Shown here: one piece after another, positions 62,495-64,000 of the stretch
Position numbering within the stretch: position 1 is the stretch's first letter
Layout of the letters: each line of letters begins with the position of its first letter
DNA from: Pseudomonas gingeri
Lineage (GTDB): Bacteria; Pseudomonadota; Gammaproteobacteria; Pseudomonadales; Pseudomonadaceae
Direction of reading: 5' to 3'
Assembly: GCF_013385425.1 (NCBI RefSeq)
Contig: NZ_JACAQA010000041.1
Coordinates: forward strand, 95,736-159,735
Length of the DNA: 64,000 nucleotides
Program-made: the position numbers and the translations under genes
Notes under the pieces: model-generated
The model's input: the letters and a program-made list of their open reading frames with translations, nothing else
Told to the model about the DNA's origin: nothing
Database searches by the model: none

Positions 62495-63403
62495 ATGTCG
62501 GCCGTTCCCCCCCTTAGTTGTCTCCGTAGCTTCGAGGCCGTCGCCCGGTTAGGCAGCGTGACGCTCGCGGCCACGGAACTTCATGTGACGCACTCGGCGA
62601 TCAGCCAACAGATCAAGGTGTTGGAGGAGTTGGTCGGTATCAACCTGTTCATTCGCGAGGGGCGTGGCTTGCGGGTGAATGAGCATGGTCGCCTGTACTC
62701 ACTGCAAATCCGTCAGTCGTTGGGTGCCATTGCCGAGGCCACTCATCTGGTCCAGGCGCGGCCCAAGGCTTCCGAATTGGTGGTCGCGGTGATGCCTTCA
62801 TTCGGGCGTTCCTGGCTGTTACCCAGGATCGGGCGGTTTCAGCAGCACTATCCGCATATCACCGTGCGCTTGCAGGCCAGCCTGACGATATCGAATCTGC
62901 TTCAGGAGTCGGTTGATATCGGCGTGCGTATGGGGCGTGGCGACTGGGAGGGATTGGAAAAGCGTCTGATGTTCCACGACGATATGGTGGTGATCGCCGC
63001 TCCCGACTTCAATGGTGGGCAGCTACCGATGACACCGGCGGAGATTGTCGCCAGCACGATCATTTTCACGATGGACTCCTGGCAACCTTGGTGTGAGGCA
63101 GCCGGCCTGCTGGATGTCAATGTGCCCCGTGCGGGCTTGTGCAGCAATGATTCCAACCTGGTACTGGAGGCTGTGCGTCTGGGGCAGGGTATCGCGTTGG
63201 TCCGCCGGAGCCTGGTGCACGATGCCATCGTGCGAGGTGAACTGGTCCAACTGACTGAATACGCGTGCCCTTATGCCTACCCCTATTGGTTGGTATTGCC
63301 GGTTCAGGAGCACTTGGAAGCCAAGCAGCATCAGTTTTCCGCATGGCTGTTTGCGGAGGTGGAGCGCTATGTGGCAGAGGTCGAGCAACTTCGTGAGTCG
63401 TAG
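62495..63403 (+). CDS. LysR-family transcriptional regulator, GcvA-like
   Basis: 302 residues. The N-terminal HTH (PPLSCLRSFEAVARLGSVTLAATELHVTHSAISQQIKVLEE) and the effector domain are complete. The LVGINLFIREGRGLRVNEHG pattern is that of the GcvA group. The ATG at 62495 is preferred over the longer frame; AGGTGG lies eight bases upstream. It is divergent from the acyl-CoA synthetase remnant and may have been its regulator. Confidence 0.92.
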   Translation: MSAVPPLSCLRSFEAVARLGSVTLAATELHVTHSAISQQIKVLEELVGINLFIREGRGLRVNEHGRLYSLQIRQSLGAIAEATHLVQARPKASELVVAVMPSFGRSWLLPRIGRFQQHYPHITVRLQASLTISNLLQESVDIGVRMGRGDWEGLEKRLMFHDDMVVIAAPDFNGGQLPMTPAEIVASTIIFTMDSWQPWCEAAGLLDVNVPRAGLCSNDSNLVLEAVRLGQGIALVRRSLVHDAIVRGELVQLTEYACPYAYPYWLVLPVQEHLEAKQHQFSAWLFAEVERYVAEVEQLRES

Positions 63404-63476
63404 CGGGGTCTCTAACGCGTAGCCTCTATCTCCCTTCAAACCCTGTTTTTACCTGTTCAACATTATGGGCCATTAC

Positions 63477-63508
63477 AAAAAACAGCAGCCACCGAAAGCG
63501 GTGGCTGC
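63477..63508 (-). terminator. intrinsic terminator of the DUF6124 gene
   Basis: Read on the minus strand, GCAGCCACCG-CTTT-CGGTGGCTGC is followed by TGTTTTTTG. It lies about 100 bp downstream of the DUF6124 stop. Confidence 0.8.
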
Positions 63509-63605
63509 CAATGGCAATTGCACTGCATGCGCACGGTGGGCTTTGCTACCGGCAGATCAGAAATCCAACCGCCACCTGCGCTAGTTCGATCACACGAGCG
63601 GTGCT

Positions 63606-63968
63606 CTACGGTGATGCGTGATGGTCTGAGGTCGAGCCCTCAAGCAGCGCATCCACCACAGCTTTCGCCATCTCTACCGAGTGAAACATCCCCCAGAACA
63701 GAGAGCGTTCCACCGGATTCGTATGCAGGCTGATTTCGTCTCCATTCAGTTCGGCTACGGCGAGCAATTTTGAAACGTAGGTCAGTGCGTCCTGAGCGTG
63801 GACACCTGGCTGGATGGCAAAAATCGTAGGTCTGAACGGGTCATCGTAATCGATGGTTTTAGAGAGGGTTAGACCGAGGGTATCGAGCAGGCGGGCCGCA
63901 TCCGGTCGCGTTGATTTCACAGGAACGTTGGAAGCGGGAGGTGGATCGGGGGTGATTTTTTTAACCAT
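63606..63968 (-). CDS. DUF6124 family protein
   Basis: 120 residues. The Pseudomonas-specific pattern is complete: an N-terminal MVKKITPDPPP, a central RPTIFAIQPGVHAQDALTYVSKLLAVAE and the segment NGDEISLHTNPVERSLFWGMFHSVEMAKAVVDALL. AGGAG lies seven bases before the ATG at 63968. Function unknown. A fragment of a second member is at 49282-49413. Confidence 0.85.
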   Translation of the reverse strand: MVKKITPDPPPASNVPVKSTRPDAARLLDTLGLTLSKTIDYDDPFRPTIFAIQPGVHAQDALTYVSKLLAVAELNGDEISLHTNPVERSLFWGMFHSVEMAKAVVDALLEGSTSDHHASP

Positions 63969-64000
63969 GGTAAATCTCCTTGTCAACGCCGGCCCAAAAC

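Overview
The window is a piece of a Pseudomonas chromosome, most likely from the P. fluorescens group. This rests on high GC, the family resemblance of nearly every protein (OprD porin, AguA/AguB, DctB/DctD, RfbBACD, NudE/CysQ), REP palindromes of the fluorescens type at 14642-14731 and 28021-28053, and a Pseudomonas-type DUF6124 protein. I see no rRNA, tRNA, CRISPR array, intact IS or prophage. Gene names come from reading motifs, not from a database search.

Layout. 1-5900: the end of an AraC regulator, a periplasmic penicillin-acylase-family Ntn hydrolase, a thioredoxin-like DUF6436 protein, an alpha/beta hydrolase-thioesterase pair and a NarL-type response regulator. 5987-14370: one minus-strand chemotaxis operon (mcp-cheY-STAS-cheA-mcp-cheW-cheR-cheD-cheB). 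14371-16630: palindrome, REP doublet, a 24-residue membrane peptide, a membrane protein and a glycine-zipper protein. 16630-19737: a LodA/GoxA-like quinone oxidase with its LodB-like flavoprotein. 19960-21918: an AlbA_2/Schlafen-type protein with an internal repeat. 22114-25789: an FdhF/YdeP-type molybdoenzyme, FdhD and a collapsed LysR gene. 25846-31770: yrfG-type nucleotidase, nudE-cysQ, a thioesterase and dctB-dctD. 31809-32031: a MITE-like inverted-repeat element whose edge provides the rfbD stop codon. 32029-35406: rfbBACD. 35593-40729: a kinase-aminotransferase fusion and aguB-aguA. 40976-46960: a small conserved protein, a DsbA-family protein, an OprD porin, a hydrolase and a multicopper oxidase.

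47000-52000 is the accessory part. It holds an AbiE-like nucleotidyltransferase/wHTH pair with two near-identical 18-bp palindromes in front of it, a graveyard of gene fragments (DUF6124 piece, orphan antitoxin, transposase-like tail), an AT-rich membrane-protein gene, and a lipoprotein-NERD nuclease pair. The AbiE-like pair with its operators is the best candidate for a little-described system.

52300-63970: a carboxymuconolactone-decarboxylase-family gene, then an AraC regulator divergent from a glutamate decarboxylase - AspT antiporter - aspartate 4-decarboxylase cluster. This cluster should consume protons and create proton motive force by amino-acid decarboxylation. After it come a small hydrolase, a LuxR-type quorum-sensing regulator beside an internally deleted acyl-CoA synthetase gene, a LysR regulator and a DUF6124 gene.
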